64,000 bases of DNA, taken from contig NZ_CP084222.1 in the NCBI RefSeq assembly GCF_020268605.1, positions 3,237,429 to 3,301,428 on the forward strand, read 5' to 3'. The translations under genes and the position numbers were made by a program. Positions 19,820 through 30,549 of the stretch are shown here, piece by piece. The DNA is from Arsenophonus apicola (GTDB lineage: Bacteria > Pseudomonadota > Gammaproteobacteria > Enterobacterales > Enterobacteriaceae). A model generated the notes under the pieces. It had not been told where the DNA came from and ran no database searches. It was given only the letters and a program-made list of their open reading frames with translations. Each line of letters starts with the position of its first letter. Positions within the stretch are counted from its first letter, which is position 1.

Positions 19820-20392
19820 ATGAAAGGTATACGTTTGATCACGGTTATAGGCTGTTTGTTAGCCTCTCATTCGGCTCTGGCAGCCACCACCACTGGGACG
19901 GTAAATGTTACCCTAGTACTAACTAATGCCTGCATTGTTAATGGCTCGAATAATACTACTGGCGTTCCCTTGGGTAACCTCAATTTTGGTACTCAACCGA
20001 CTACTTTTACTACACTGACAACCCAACTTGCTAATGGTGCCAGCTCATCATTTACCGTACAGTGCCCGGCCAATGATACTCCTTCTGCCGTTCTAACGAA
20101 TAGTGTAAACACAGCCCCTTCAGGTACCGTCGTTGGTACTCCTGGTACCCCACAACGTTTTGCTAATTCATCAGTTACTAACGACGGCGTTTACTATAGT
20201 GTTTATGCAACTAACCCGTCGCCTACGCCGGGCACCGCCCTTACCAATGGTGCCACTATTCCCCCTGCTTCAACGCCAACACCTGGCACGGAGACCTATA
20301 CGTTATATGGTCAAATTGTTGGCAATGGTACAAATACGGGTATCACAGCAGGAACCTATACTGACGTACTTAATATTACCATAACTTATTAA
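19820..20392 (+). CDS. Spore coat U domain pilin (CsuA/B-like major subunit)
   Basis: 190 residues with a clear signal peptide (KGIRLITVIGCLLASHSALA) and a single SCPU domain: LTNACIVNGS near the start, LGNLNFGTQ, SSFTVQCP with the second cysteine, and the closing TAGTYTDVLNITITY strand. This is the main subunit pattern of archaic (sigma-class, Csu-like) chaperone-usher pili used for attachment and biofilm formation. Start supported by AAGGAGCCATA. First gene of a five-gene operon that is richer in G and C than its flanks, which suggests a separate origin or different selection. Confidence 0.88.
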   Translation: MKGIRLITVIGCLLASHSALAATTTGTVNVTLVLTNACIVNGSNNTTGVPLGNLNFGTQPTTFTTLTTQLANGASSSFTVQCPANDTPSAVLTNSVNTAPSGTVVGTPGTPQRFANSSVTNDGVYYSVYATNPSPTPGTALTNGATIPPASTPTPGTETYTLYGQIVGNGTNTGITAGTYTDVLNITITY

Positions 20393-20417
20393 TTGATATT
20401 ATTTTTCAGGATGAAAT

Positions 20418-20951
20418 ATGTCTGGCAACAACGTTGTATGGCTATTATTTGATAATAATTTAATCTATTTTTTTGTGTTGTTAGTTATTTTTAGTGCACT
20501 GCCAAGTTATGCCCTTACCAGCCAATCCTTTCAGGTTGCCGCCACCATTGCCAATGGCTGTGTGGTATCCGGCGGTACCCTGTTTGGTACCCTTGATTTT
20601 GGCAGCCATCCCAGTAATGCGAATGGTAATTTTAATGCCAGTTTAACCCCCAATACCTCGTTAACTTTAGCCTGTACCCCCGGTACCGTACTTAGCATGA
20701 GTATTGACGGTGGCAATAACTACACCACGACTCGTAATGTCAAACAGAGCGGTTTTAGCACGCTGCTACCTTACCTACTTTATGCGGATAGTGCCCACAC
20801 CATTTCAATTGGACTCAATCAGAATGTCTCCGTCAGTTACAGCAATAGCAATAATATTATTATACCCATCTATGGCGTGCTGCAAATGAATGGCGCTAAT
20901 AACCCATCCGGAACCTACACTGACGTATTAACGGTAACATTATCCTGGTGA
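20418..20951 (+). CDS. Spore coat U domain minor pilin
   Basis: 177 residues with an N-terminal hydrophobic export segment ending near SYALTSQ and one SCPU domain (ANGCVVSGGTLFGTLDFGSHPS ... LTLACTPG ... NPSGTYTDVLTVTLSW). It lies 25 bases after the major subunit gene. The position corresponds to CsuA or CsuB in Acinetobacter csu operons. Role as an adaptor or minor subunit is inferred. Confidence 0.85.
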   Translation: MSGNNVVWLLFDNNLIYFFVLLVIFSALPSYALTSQSFQVAATIANGCVVSGGTLFGTLDFGSHPSNANGNFNASLTPNTSLTLACTPGTVLSMSIDGGNNYTTTRNVKQSGFSTLLPYLLYADSAHTISIGLNQNVSVSYSNSNNIIIPIYGVLQMNGANNPSGTYTDVLTVTLSW

Positions 20952-20968
20952 TCAGGGAGGAAGACTAT

Positions 20969-21747
20969 ATGATCAATGTTTCGCAACCAATATTATACAG
21001 ATTTTCCACATTCTTGTTTTTGACCTTAATAATGTTCTTGCCAACGGCAAAATCGGCTAACCATGTAATGCTTTGGCCGATGGATCCGGTATTAACCGCT
21101 AAGGATAATGCCACTGAATTCTGGATCGAAAATAAGGGCTCCGAGCCCACCACCATGCAGATCAGAGTGATTAGCTGGCAGCAGGTCGATGGCAAAGATC
21201 GCTACAGCAATCAGCAAGTAGTTGTCGCCAGTCCGCCTTTTATGCGCATTGAGCCGGGCCAAAAACAGCTGATCCGTCTGATAAAACAAGCACCAGTACC
21301 AGCTGGTAAAGAAGTTGCCTACCGCCTGTTGGCCGATGAAATTCTAACCGCCGAAAACTTAGCCTTGCCGAAATTTGGGCTCAACATGCAAATGCGCTTT
21401 TCCCTTCCTCTGTTTGTTTATGGTGAAGGCGTTAACTATATACGTAATTCAGGCAATCCAATTCAACTAGATCAAAAATACCTAGTTGGCAGTTGACCCG
21501 ATTAAATTGCAAGCCGGCGCTGAAAATCATCAATCAAGGCCCGATCCATGCCCGATTGAGTAAAGTTGCTGTGCAACAAGGCAAAAAACGTATTGTGTTG
21601 GCCAATAGCCTGTTTGGTTATGTGTTAGCCGGCTCAAGCTATATTTGGCCGTTACCGGCAGGCGTTAACCAGCCACAACAATTAACAGCACAAATTAATA
21701 CTGATAAACAATTATGGCAAGCATCTAGCGCTGGATTAAACCAGTAA
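20969..21747 (+). pseudogene. Csu-type pilus chaperone, frameshifted
   Basis: The start ATG at 20969 has AGGGAGGA upstream. The first 175 or so residues carry the PapD-like features (signal peptide, HVMLWPMDPVLTA, EPTTMQIRVISWQQ, SPPFMRIEPGQKQLIRLI). Near LDQK the frame fails at a short A run (21474-21478) and stops at 21494-21496. The other frame continues without interruption through SWQLTRLNCKPALKIINQGP to 21747 and is clearly the missing C-terminal domain. One base too few explains it. Without the second domain the chaperone should not work. Confidence 0.8.
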
Positions 21748-21749
21748 AG

Positions 21750-24167
21750 ATGAAAACCGTTCACCTGCCAGCTAAATTAACCAGCGGATTTAGCTTACTG
21801 TTCACGTTATCTTTGCCGCTAATATCGATAGCAGCGAATAATAGCTGGACGGAATTGCCGCCACCACCAAGCGGCAAAATTAAACCACAAAACTTACAAT
21901 ATAGATTGGAGTTAGTGGTTAATCAGTATGCCACTGGCATCATTGCGGTGGTTAATGAACGCAATGGCCATTTTTGGCTATCTGCCGCTGATTTACAAAA
22001 AGCGGGGTTGCCAGCATCTCGGTTAACACAGTCACAACTGGATGTCAGTGCCATGTCCGAGGTAGAAGTCAAATATGACAGTGCTCAACAACGCCTGTTA
22101 TTACAAGTGCCAGATAGTTGGTTACCGCAACAGGATCTCAATATTGGCAATGCCCCGCGTCGCTATCAGGGACTGAGTAGCCAGGGAGCACTATTTAATT
22201 ATGATATCTACGCTAATCGAACTCAGCATAATCACACCCAACTTTCGGTCTGGAATGAACTGCGTTTATTTAGTACGGCAGGGACTTTATCCAGCACCGG
22301 GGTATTTAAACAGCAAATTGCCGGTAGCGATAACAATAATCAGGGTTTTACCCGTTACGACACCAGTTATAGCAATGAGAATGAAAACCATATCTTAAGC
22401 TGGACGGTTGGTGACCTGATTAGTAATGCTTTAAGCTGGAATAGTAGTGTCCGCATGGGCGGCTTGTCACTGTCTCGTGACTTCTCTATCCGGCCAGATA
22501 TTATTACCTATCCATTACCGACCTTTGCCGGTAAAGCGGCGGTACCGACTGCCGTGGATCTATTTATCAATGGCTATCGATCCAGTAATCACCAGCTACA
22601 ACCCGGCCCTTTTACTATCACCGATATTCCCTATATTAATGGCTCGGGTGAAGCAGTACTGGTTACCACCGATGCCCTTGGACGACAAGTTTCCACTACC
22701 TTACCATTTTATGTGACCAGTAGCTTACTCAAACCGGGTCTGTCCGATGGCGCCTTTTCTATCGGCGCACTACGCCGCGACTATGGCATTAAAAACTTCT
22801 CCTACGGCCCACTAGCTGCTAGTGGTTCTTACCGTTATGGCGCCACTGATTGGCTGACACTAGAGTCACATGCTGAAGCGGCCTCTTCCCTGGCCTTAGG
22901 TGGCTTGGGTGGCTTAGTCAAACTGGGTAACTTTGGTGTGCTTAATGGCGCTTATACATTCAGCCAGATGCGAGGCCAGCGTGGTGATCAGATCAACTGG
23001 GGTTACCAATATATCCAGTCTCGTTTAAACCTAGCCACCCAACATACCCTACGCGATAGCAAGTTTGGTAATTTGGCACTCTATGATCAACCAAACAATC
23101 TCAGCGACAACCAACCCCTTTTCAGCTTAAGCCGACGTAGTTCATAATATTCCGCCTCATTATCGCTAGATCAATTTGGTAGTGTTGGCCTGGCTTACTT
23201 GGATATTGAGAGCTTTAACGGTGATAAAAACCGGTTGCTCAATTTCTCATGGAGTAAAGGTCTATGGGGTAATAGTAATTTGTATGCTTCAGCCAGCCGT
23301 GACTATTCGCAAAATAACTGGTCATTTGCGCTAGTATTGCAAATTCCATTCAACTTTTTGGATTCCGTTACCTTAGATACGCAACGCAATGCCGCCGGGC
23401 AAAATAGTCAGCGCGTCACCTATAGCCACGCTATGCCAAGCGACGGCGGATTCAGCTGGAATCTGGCCTACGCCCATCAAGATGCACAAGACGATTATCA
23501 ACAAGCTTCCTTGGGATGGCGCAACGCCCATGTCCAAATGCAGGCCGGGATCTATGGTTCATCCGGCAACTATGGCCAATGGGGTAATGTAACTGGCTCA
23601 CTAGTACTAATGGACGGCACAATCCAGGCTGCTAACAAAATTAATGATGGCTTTGTCCTAGTCACTACTGATGGCTACCCTAATATTACCGTTGATTATG
23701 AGCACCAACCCTATGGTAACACTGGCAAATCTGGTTATCTATTGATCCCCAGTGTTCCAGCCTACTATCCAGCACAATTCCGCATCAATACCCTCAATTT
23801 GCCCCTTGATATTTATGCTGATAGCACCGAGCGACGCCTCTCAGTCAAACGCGGCCGAGGCTATCTGCTACATTTCCCAATAAAAGTCCGTCATGCTGCT
23901 AGCGTGATCCTAACCGATCAATATGGCAAGGCCATACCATTAGCCAGCGTGGTTGCCCGGGCAGGCAAAGCAGACACTTATGTTGGTTGGGATGGGCTGG
24001 TTTATCTGGAAGAATTGGAGCCAAACAATGTGCTCAGTGTCCGCACACCGGAAGGTCAGCACTGCCAGGTTAGTTTACAACTACCTGCAAACCCTAACCA
24101 GCAACTAAAGACTTACGGCCCACTCACTTGCACTTTAGCTGGCAACAGCAGGAGTTATTATGAATAA
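21750..24167 (+). pseudogene. Csu-type outer-membrane usher with in-frame stop
   Basis: One frame of 805 codons interrupted by TAA at 23145-23147. Before it: signal peptide, LELVVNQYATGIIAVVNERN, RYDTSYSN, and the plug motif DLFINGYRSSNHQLQPGPF. After it: barrel strands (GLAYLDIESFNGDKN, WNLAYAHQDAQDDY) and the C-terminal domains (VILTDQYGKAIPLASVV, GWDGLVYLEELEPN). The stop sits in RRSS-stop-YSASLSLDQ, consistent with CAA to TAA. The truncated 465-residue product cannot close a 24-strand pore. It starts two bases after the chaperone stop, and its end overlaps the tip gene by 8 bases. Confidence 0.85.
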
Positions 24168-25125
24168 AGGTTTATTTTCTGCCTTTTTATTGTTATTAAT
24201 CGGCCTGTTCAACAATCCGGTCTGGGCCGCTTGTAGCGCCACCATGCAGAATGCCTCATTTGGTAGCCAGAGTTCTTTTGTCATCAATAGTACCGTGCAA
24301 ACTACCTCGGCTAATCTGGTTGTCACCTGCGGGGTAGTACTGGCTTCCTTGTTAACCACCGATACTATCTCAGCCAAACTGAATAGTGCTTCAAGCAGCA
24401 GCGGCACACAAGCGGCGATGAAAAATACTGCCAATGCCGATCTCGAACCGATTAATATGTGTAAAGCTTCTAACTGCGCCACCACTACCCCGATTGGCAG
24501 TACCATCAATTATTTATCCACAGATCTGATTTCATTATTAGGCGGCAACGTATTTACTATTCCGATCTATTTTCAAACTGTCACCGGCCAGAATTTATCG
24601 GCCGGCACTTATAATGTAACGCTAAATCTGACCATCAACTGGAATATTTGTGGGCTATTAGGTATTGGTAATGTCTGCTTAAATCAACAAACCGGCAGCA
24701 CTATCCTCTCGCCTACCGTCACCTTGATCGTAACCAATGATTGCTCAACTATCACAGCCCCTAACATTAATTTTGGTACTGCGCCATTACTCAGCAGCTT
24801 TCCTAATGTATCGCAAACCATCTCTATCACCTGCACTAAAGGCAGTCTCTACAATGTTAGCATCAATAATGGCCTCAATGCCGTTAACAATGTGCGCAAT
24901 ATGAAAAATGGTAGTAATTTGATTAGTTATGATATTTATCAAGGTACCACTACTACCCGCTGGGGATCGAGTGGTAGCGAATTATGGTCGAGTGCCAATT
25001 CCACCACTGTCAGTGCTGATCAACTGACTCGTACCTACAATTATGTGGCGAAAATTCTTAGTGGCCAAAATACGCCAACTAGCGGTAACTATACTGATAC
25101 ACTGGTGGTTAATGTTGCTTTTTAG
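24160..25125 (+). CDS. Csu-type pilus tip adhesin with two spore coat U domains
   Basis: 321 residues, signal peptide to about residue 24 (FNNPVWA), then two SCPU domains in tandem: the first contains SATMQNASFGSQSSFVINS and closes AGTYNVTLNLTINW; the second contains NDCSTITAPNINFGTAPL and closes SGNYTDTLVVNVAF. A two-domain terminal gene is the CsuE layout, the tip adhesin of archaic pili. It is intact, but the chaperone and usher before it are both interrupted, so it is probably not assembled. Confidence 0.85.
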   Translation: MNKGLFSAFLLLLIGLFNNPVWAACSATMQNASFGSQSSFVINSTVQTTSANLVVTCGVVLASLLTTDTISAKLNSASSSSGTQAAMKNTANADLEPINMCKASNCATTTPIGSTINYLSTDLISLLGGNVFTIPIYFQTVTGQNLSAGTYNVTLNLTINWNICGLLGIGNVCLNQQTGSTILSPTVTLIVTNDCSTITAPNINFGTAPLLSSFPNVSQTISITCTKGSLYNVSINNGLNAVNNVRNMKNGSNLISYDIYQGTTTTRWGSSGSELWSSANSTTVSADQLTRTYNYVAKILSGQNTPTSGNYTDTLVVNVAF

Positions 25126-25138
25126 AATAGAATAATGA

Positions 25139-25171
25139 CAGGCGCCAAATTTAATAACCTGTTGACGCCTG
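25139..25171. terminator. Weak convergent hairpin between the tip gene and ugd
   Basis: CAGGCG and CGCCTG form a 6-bp stem with a 21-base loop between two convergent genes; no strong T tract. Confidence 0.3.
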
Positions 25172-25185
25172 AATAGTGATGAAAA

Positions 25186-26352
25186 TTAATCGTGACCAAA
25201 TAGATCGCGGGTATAGACTTTATCTTTGACATCTTCCAGTTCAGGCACCAATCTATTAGCCAAAATAATATCGCACTGAGCTTTAAAGTCGGCTAAATTG
25301 GTGATCACTTTGGAGTGAAAGAACTCATTTTGTTGTAAAACCGGCTCATAAACCACCACTTCGATTCCTTTCGCTTTAATGCGTTTCATCACTCCTTGTA
25401 CCGCAGAAGCGCGAAAATTATCCGAACCAGCTTTCATCACTAAACGATAAACACCCACTTTTTGCGGATTTTGACTAATGATCGTCTCGGCAATGTAATC
25501 TTTACGCGTTCGATTGGATTCGACGATTGCATTAATCAAATTGTTTGGCACATCATCATAGTTAGCGAGTAACTGCTTAGTGTCTTTTGGCAAACAATAA
25601 CCACCATAACCAAAAGAGGGGTTGTTATAGTGGCTGCCAATACGTGGATCCAGTGAAACACCTTCAATAATTTGGCGACTATCCAGTCCGCGACTATGAG
25701 CGTAAGTATCTAATTCATTAAAAAAGGCAACCCGCATCGCCAGATAGGTATTGGCAAATAATTTTATCGCTTCTGCCTCGGTAGCATCGGTAAACAATAC
25801 TGCAACATCCTTTTTCAGCGCACCTTCTAATAACAAATCGGCAAAAATCTTGGCGCGCTCAGAACGTTCTCCTACCACAATCCGAGAAGGATATAGATTG
25901 TCATATAGCGCTCTGCCTTCACGTAAAAATTCTGGTGAAAAAATGATATTTTTATACCCTTTTTCTTGCTGCAAACGGGCAACAAAACCCACCGGGATGG
26001 TTGACTTAATAACAATGGTAGCGGCTGGATTAATGTGGTTTACATCATCAATTACCGCTTCAACGGAACAAGTATTAAAATAATTAGTTTTGGCATCATA
26101 ATCAGTCGGGGTAGCAACAATCACATAATCTGCCCCCTGGTAAGCCTGTTGTTTATCCGTCGTTGCCCTAAAATTTAGTTCTTTTTCTGTCAGAAACCTT
26201 TCAATTTCTTTATCCACTATGGGTGATTGCTGGTTATTTAGCATCGCAACTTTTTCAGCAATAATATCTAACGCCACCACTTCATGATGCTGCGCTAACA
26301 ACATCGCATTCGACAGGCCAACATAACCTGTTCCTGCAATAGCAATTTTCAA
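25186..26352 (-). CDS. ugd: UDP-glucose 6-dehydrogenase
   Basis: 388 residues, the same length as E. coli Ugd. It oxidises UDP-glucose to UDP-glucuronate with two NAD+. Visible features: the N-terminal dinucleotide fold (AIAGTGYVGLS), IVATPTDYD, SPEFLREGRAL, and the catalytic cysteine in GYGGYCLPKD (Cys253). The product feeds surface polysaccharide and lipid A modification; the gene behind it in the same direction encodes a matching epimerase, so the pair would make UDP-glucuronate and its C4 epimer. Confidence 0.95.
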   Translation of the reverse strand: MKIAIAGTGYVGLSNAMLLAQHHEVVALDIIAEKVAMLNNQQSPIVDKEIERFLTEKELNFRATTDKQQAYQGADYVIVATPTDYDAKTNYFNTCSVEAVIDDVNHINPAATIVIKSTIPVGFVARLQQEKGYKNIIFSPEFLREGRALYDNLYPSRIVVGERSERAKIFADLLLEGALKKDVAVLFTDATEAEAIKLFANTYLAMRVAFFNELDTYAHSRGLDSRQIIEGVSLDPRIGSHYNNPSFGYGGYCLPKDTKQLLANYDDVPNNLINAIVESNRTRKDYIAETIISQNPQKVGVYRLVMKAGSDNFRASAVQGVMKRIKAKGIEVVVYEPVLQQNEFFHSKVITNLADFKAQCDIILANRLVPELEDVKDKVYTRDLFGHD

Positions 26353-26382
26353 AACTAACCTCTCAAATATTTAGGATCCAGG

Positions 26383-27378
26383 CTAAACGCGATAATAAGT
26401 CCGATACCAGTCAACAAACGCTTTTACCCCTTCTTTAATCGAAATCTGTGGCCGATAACCGGTTAACGAAAATAAATCTTTGGTATCGGCCCAAGTGGTA
26501 TGAACATCACCGGCTTGCATTGGCAACATATTTTTAATCGCTTTTTTTCCTAATGCCTGCTCGAGGGCGGAAATAAAATCCAATAATTTTATTGGCTGAC
26601 CGTTACCAATATTATAAATACGATAAGGCGCATCACTGTTAACCGTTAAAGATCTGTCGGTCTTTTTTGGTGGAATGATATCAGCAATTGATAATATTCC
26701 TGCAACAATATCTTCAACAAAAGTAAAGTCGCGGCTCAGATCGCCATTATTATATACATCAATCGGCTTCATCTCCAAAATAGCTTTAGTGAATTTAAAT
26801 AACGCCATATCTGGCCGTCCCCAAGGACCATAAACAGTAAAAAAGCGTAACCCGGTAGTTGGCAAATTATACAGATGAGAGTAAGCATGCGCCATTAACT
26901 CATTGGCTCTTTTAGTGGCCGCATAGAGAGAGATCGGATGATCAACGGACATATCGGTAGAACAAGGAAATTGATTATTCATACCATATACTGAACTGGA
27001 AGAAGCATAGATAAGATGGGGGATCTGGCCATAGTAACAACCTTCTAATATAGATAAGAAACCGGTTAAATTACTATCCGCATAAGCAAAAGGATCCTTT
27101 AACGAGTAGCGAACACCTGCCTGCGCAGCAAGATGAATTACCCGATCAAATTTGCCTAAGGTAATCACTTCAATCACTTTTTCACGTTCAATAATGTCCA
27201 GCCGCAAAAATTGAAATTGCGAATAAATCGTTAAGCGTTCCAGGCGGGCTTTTTTTAAATCAGGATCATAATAGTGATTCAGATTATCCAGACCAACCAC
27301 CTGATGACCATTTTGTAATAAACGCTGACATAGAGTAAATCCAATAAAACCGGCACATCCTGTTATTAAATATTTCAT
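26383..27378 (-). CDS. UDP-glucuronate 4-epimerase-like NAD-dependent epimerase
   Basis: 331 residues of the extended short-chain dehydrogenase family. The glycine-rich NAD site is TGCAGFIGFTL (7-17), the catalytic pair is Tyr152 and Lys156 in LYAATKRANE, with the catalytic Ser/Thr region YASSSSVYG before it. RFFTVYGPWGRPDMALFKFT is typical for epimerases acting on UDP-uronates (bacterial UDP-galacturonate producers). It is 30 bases upstream of ugd on the same strand, so the two are probably cotranscribed. Exact substrate is inferred from the neighbour. Confidence 0.85.
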   Translation of the reverse strand: MKYLITGCAGFIGFTLCQRLLQNGHQVVGLDNLNHYYDPDLKKARLERLTIYSQFQFLRLDIIEREKVIEVITLGKFDRVIHLAAQAGVRYSLKDPFAYADSNLTGFLSILEGCYYGQIPHLIYASSSSVYGMNNQFPCSTDMSVDHPISLYAATKRANELMAHAYSHLYNLPTTGLRFFTVYGPWGRPDMALFKFTKAILEMKPIDVYNNGDLSRDFTFVEDIVAGILSIADIIPPKKTDRSLTVNSDAPYRIYNIGNGQPIKLLDFISALEQALGKKAIKNMLPMQAGDVHTTWADTKDLFSLTGYRPQISIKEGVKAFVDWYRTYYRV

Positions 27379-27540
27379 AGCTTTTTAGCTTCTACAGAGA
27401 AATGAAAAATATTTATCTTTTGTGTAGCACAAAAGCGCATCCGGGACTTATTTCCTTCGCCAACATATACAATTAGTCAATAATAAAAAGAAGTGCAAAT
27501 TCAGCACAGCTAAAGTTAGATCAAGAGCCTAATCAGTAGA

Positions 27541-28548
27541 TTAAAAACCCGCCAATACCAGCTTGCCCCAAACCTTGCCACTCGCTATCCTTTGATGAGC
27601 AAGTCGTAAATTTTCAGCACTAATTTTACCCATTTCTTCGCTGATGGTAGTTTTTAATATCCCTTGATCAATCAATTCGGCCACGCGTTGCAATAATTGA
27701 TGCTGTTTGATCATATCTCTGGTTTGAAAAACAGGCCGCGTAAACATAAATTCCCAATGCAATGAAAGGGCTTTACGTTTCATTGGCATAATATCTAAGG
27801 TTTTAGGATCATCGATTAAGGCTAATTTTCCTTGTGGAATAAGAATATCCAACACCTGCTGATAATAATCATCACTGTGAGTTAATGAAGCCACATAGTC
27901 GACATGCTGAATACCTAACGCAACAAGTTGTTGGCTAAAAGGTTTTTTATGATCAATAACCGCATGTGCCCCTAGCTCACTAACCCATTGTTGTGTTTCC
28001 GACCGTGAAGCGGTGGCTAAAACGCGCAACTTTGTCAGCTGGCGCGCTAATTGGATCAGCATCGAACCAACACCGCCAGCGGCGCCAAAAATTAATATAG
28101 ACCTACCGGCAGCGCCATTCTCCGCTACCGCTAACCGGTCAAATAACAGTTCCCAAGCGGTAATTGAGGTTAATGGCAAAGCGGCTGCTTGAACGGCAGT
28201 TAACAATTTTGGTTTATGGCCGACAATGCGCTCATCGACTAGTCCATATTCGGCATAACATCCGGGCCGATCAATTGAACCGGCATAATAGACCCAATCG
28301 CCAGGTTTAAATAACGTGACCTCACTACCAACAGACTCCACCACACCACAAGCATCCCAACCTAAAATACGTGGCACATTAGGCTTTTCACGCTGGCGGA
28401 TTTTGCAATCTACCGGATTTACCGCAATAGCCGCAATTTTTACCAACAGATCACGCGGCTGTGGTTGGGGCTTTGCTAACTCGGTTTCATAAAGTGAATG
28501 TATATCGCTCAGTGGTAGGGTAGGATCAGTAAAAACAATCGCTTTCAT
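27541..28548 (-). CDS. Zinc-independent medium-chain dehydrogenase/reductase (quinone oxidoreductase-like)
   Basis: 335 residues from the ATG at 28548, chosen because GGAG lies eight bases upstream and the family starts at MKAIVF. Features: KIAAIAVNPVDCKIRQ, RILGWDACGVVESVG, DWVYYAGSIDRPG, and the NADPH-binding ILIFGAAGGVGSMLIQLA. It belongs to the ZADH / zinc-type alcohol dehydrogenase-like subfamily of NADPH-dependent oxidoreductases. The cysteine ligands of catalytic zinc are not evident. Substrate unknown. Confidence 0.85.
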   Translation of the reverse strand: MKAIVFTDPTLPLSDIHSLYETELAKPQPQPRDLLVKIAAIAVNPVDCKIRQREKPNVPRILGWDACGVVESVGSEVTLFKPGDWVYYAGSIDRPGCYAEYGLVDERIVGHKPKLLTAVQAAALPLTSITAWELLFDRLAVAENGAAGRSILIFGAAGGVGSMLIQLARQLTKLRVLATASRSETQQWVSELGAHAVIDHKKPFSQQLVALGIQHVDYVASLTHSDDYYQQVLDILIPQGKLALIDDPKTLDIMPMKRKALSLHWEFMFTRPVFQTRDMIKQHQLLQRVAELIDQGILKTTISEEMGKISAENLRLAHQRIASGKVWGKLVLAGF

Positions 28549-28686
28549 TGCTGACTCCATAAAGCAACAAATTTCAATCAATAAAAGGAAAAGTGAATAT
28601 ATTGTGATGATAGAAAATTATGCCAATTCCTTGCATGCTAATAAATTTATATGCGTCCCAAATATCAGCAACTTAAAAATAATTTA

Positions 28687-30549
28687 TTAAAACAACCCTT
28701 TATCTCTTAAAATATGCGCATCAAATTTACGTCGGGTAAAACCGCTTCGATCAAAAAATTCCAAAATCTGCACCGCTAATTTTCGCCCTATTGCTAATTC
28801 ATCGCGAAAATTGGCGACCGTAATGGCACCTTCGCGATGATTATAATGCCGGATAATGGCGGCAAATTGCTGTATTTGTAGATTATGATAATAACGATCT
28901 GACACAATAGCGGTAATTAAACCCATTTTTGCCGCTTTTCGCAGCAAATGGCGAACGATGTCTTCATCTTGCTGAATTTTTACCGCTAATTCCCGTACCC
29001 ACCAAGGCTGTTCTGCCACAAAGTAGGGCTCTAACTGTTGCCATAATTGCGCCTGTTGCCGATCAAATACTAAACTATGTTCGGCTAAATGGAGCCAGCC
29101 ATGGGTTTGCATAACCTTTTTTTCATCAACCAGTTGCCGGAGTAGGGTAAACACCAGCTCATCATTCAACCCAGGTAAAGCCATGCGTTTTAAGCGGGCC
29201 CGACCCAGGCCTAGCTGATCAGCATGATTTTGATGATACTCAGCTAATGTTTGTACCAAATGCTGTTTAGCCTGCTCGGCATTAACTTGAGAAAGGGCAA
29301 TATTGTTAACTATAAGCACATCAAATTGCGCAACTAACGCTTGTAATGCGGAACTCGTTAGTTGACGCGCCCAACCATAATCGCTAAGTGATAATTCACC
29401 GTTTGGTAGCTGAAATGCCAAATTTTCTTTATCGCCTATCATATTAGCCAACTGCGATAACCAACAAAGGAAAGTGGCTTGGCGTTTACCACGACGCGGC
29501 GAATGAAGTTTTATTACCCGCGCACCAGCAAGAGTACGTTGAGCACTAATATCACGCAAGACTAAATGATCATTATCCACCAGCCATAAAGGCTTATCGA
29601 AGGATAACTCAGCTAGTAATGGTTTGTCTGATGGTTGGTTTAATAAAGCGATACGTCCGGTCACATGACTGGCAGCATGATAGAGATGTAATGGTTGCCA
29701 ATTTTTTAAACATTCATTGGCTTCAACTTCAACCAGCACCTTATTAACCGCAAACACCGGCTGTTCACTTAACAACCAATCGCCACGAGAAATCTGTTTT
29801 TTGCTAATATCACCGGTCAGATTTAAAGCAATCCGCTCACCGGCTTGTGCCTGTGAAACCAGTTGATTTTGCGCATGCAATCGCCGAATTTTAACTTGCT
29901 TATCTATTCCGGTTAACCATAGGGTATCACCAATAGAAACTTGGCCAGACAAAGCTGTGCCAGTTACGACTATACCTGCACCTTTGACATTAAACACACG
30001 ATCGATCGCTAAACGAAATCGATGACCAAGTTTGGCATGCTGGCCTATCTGACCGTGTAATATTTGCAAATGTGATCGCAATAAAGAAATGCCTTCACCA
30101 GTCAAGCTAGAAGTGACAAAACAAGGTACCTGCAACCAGCCATGCTCTGCCAACAATTGTGAAATTGCCAATTGTACCGCTTGAACCTGCTTAGCGGAGA
30201 CACGATCAGCTTTAGTCAATACAGTAATTACCTGTGGGCGACCTATTAAACGTAAAATAGCCAGGTGTTCTCTGGTTTGCGCCATAATGCCATCATCACA
30301 AGCTACGATCAGCAATATATGGGATATGCCACCAATACCAGCCAACATATTAGCGAGAAACTTTTCATGACCGGGAACATCAACAAAACCGATTGAACTG
30401 CCATCTGCTTGGGGCCAATAGGCAAAGCCAAGATCAATCGTCATGCCGCGTTTTTTTTCTTCAGGTAAATGTAGTGTATTAATCCCTGTCAAGGCTTGAA
30501 TCAGGGCAGTTTTTCCATGGTCAACATGACCCGCGGTAGCAAAAATCAT
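28687..30549 (-). CDS. selB: Selenocysteine-specific elongation factor SelB
   Basis: 620 residues (E. coli 614). It carries selenocysteyl-tRNA to UGA codons that are followed by a SECIS hairpin. The GTPase part shows ATAGHVDHGKTAL (G1), DVPGHEKF (G3) and LTKADRVS (G4); the EF-Tu-like domains follow; the C-terminal ~250 residues form the winged-helix repeats that bind SECIS RNA (for example FVAEQPWWVRELAVKIQQDE). It overlaps selA by four bases, so the pair is translationally coupled. The likely client in this window is fdoG. Confidence 0.96.
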   Translation of the reverse strand: MIFATAGHVDHGKTALIQALTGINTLHLPEEKKRGMTIDLGFAYWPQADGSSIGFVDVPGHEKFLANMLAGIGGISHILLIVACDDGIMAQTREHLAILRLIGRPQVITVLTKADRVSAKQVQAVQLAISQLLAEHGWLQVPCFVTSSLTGEGISLLRSHLQILHGQIGQHAKLGHRFRLAIDRVFNVKGAGIVVTGTALSGQVSIGDTLWLTGIDKQVKIRRLHAQNQLVSQAQAGERIALNLTGDISKKQISRGDWLLSEQPVFAVNKVLVEVEANECLKNWQPLHLYHAASHVTGRIALLNQPSDKPLLAELSFDKPLWLVDNDHLVLRDISAQRTLAGARVIKLHSPRRGKRQATFLCWLSQLANMIGDKENLAFQLPNGELSLSDYGWARQLTSSALQALVAQFDVLIVNNIALSQVNAEQAKQHLVQTLAEYHQNHADQLGLGRARLKRMALPGLNDELVFTLLRQLVDEKKVMQTHGWLHLAEHSLVFDRQQAQLWQQLEPYFVAEQPWWVRELAVKIQQDEDIVRHLLRKAAKMGLITAIVSDRYYHNLQIQQFAAIIRHYNHREGAITVANFRDELAIGRKLAVQILEFFDRSGFTRRKFDAHILRDKGLF

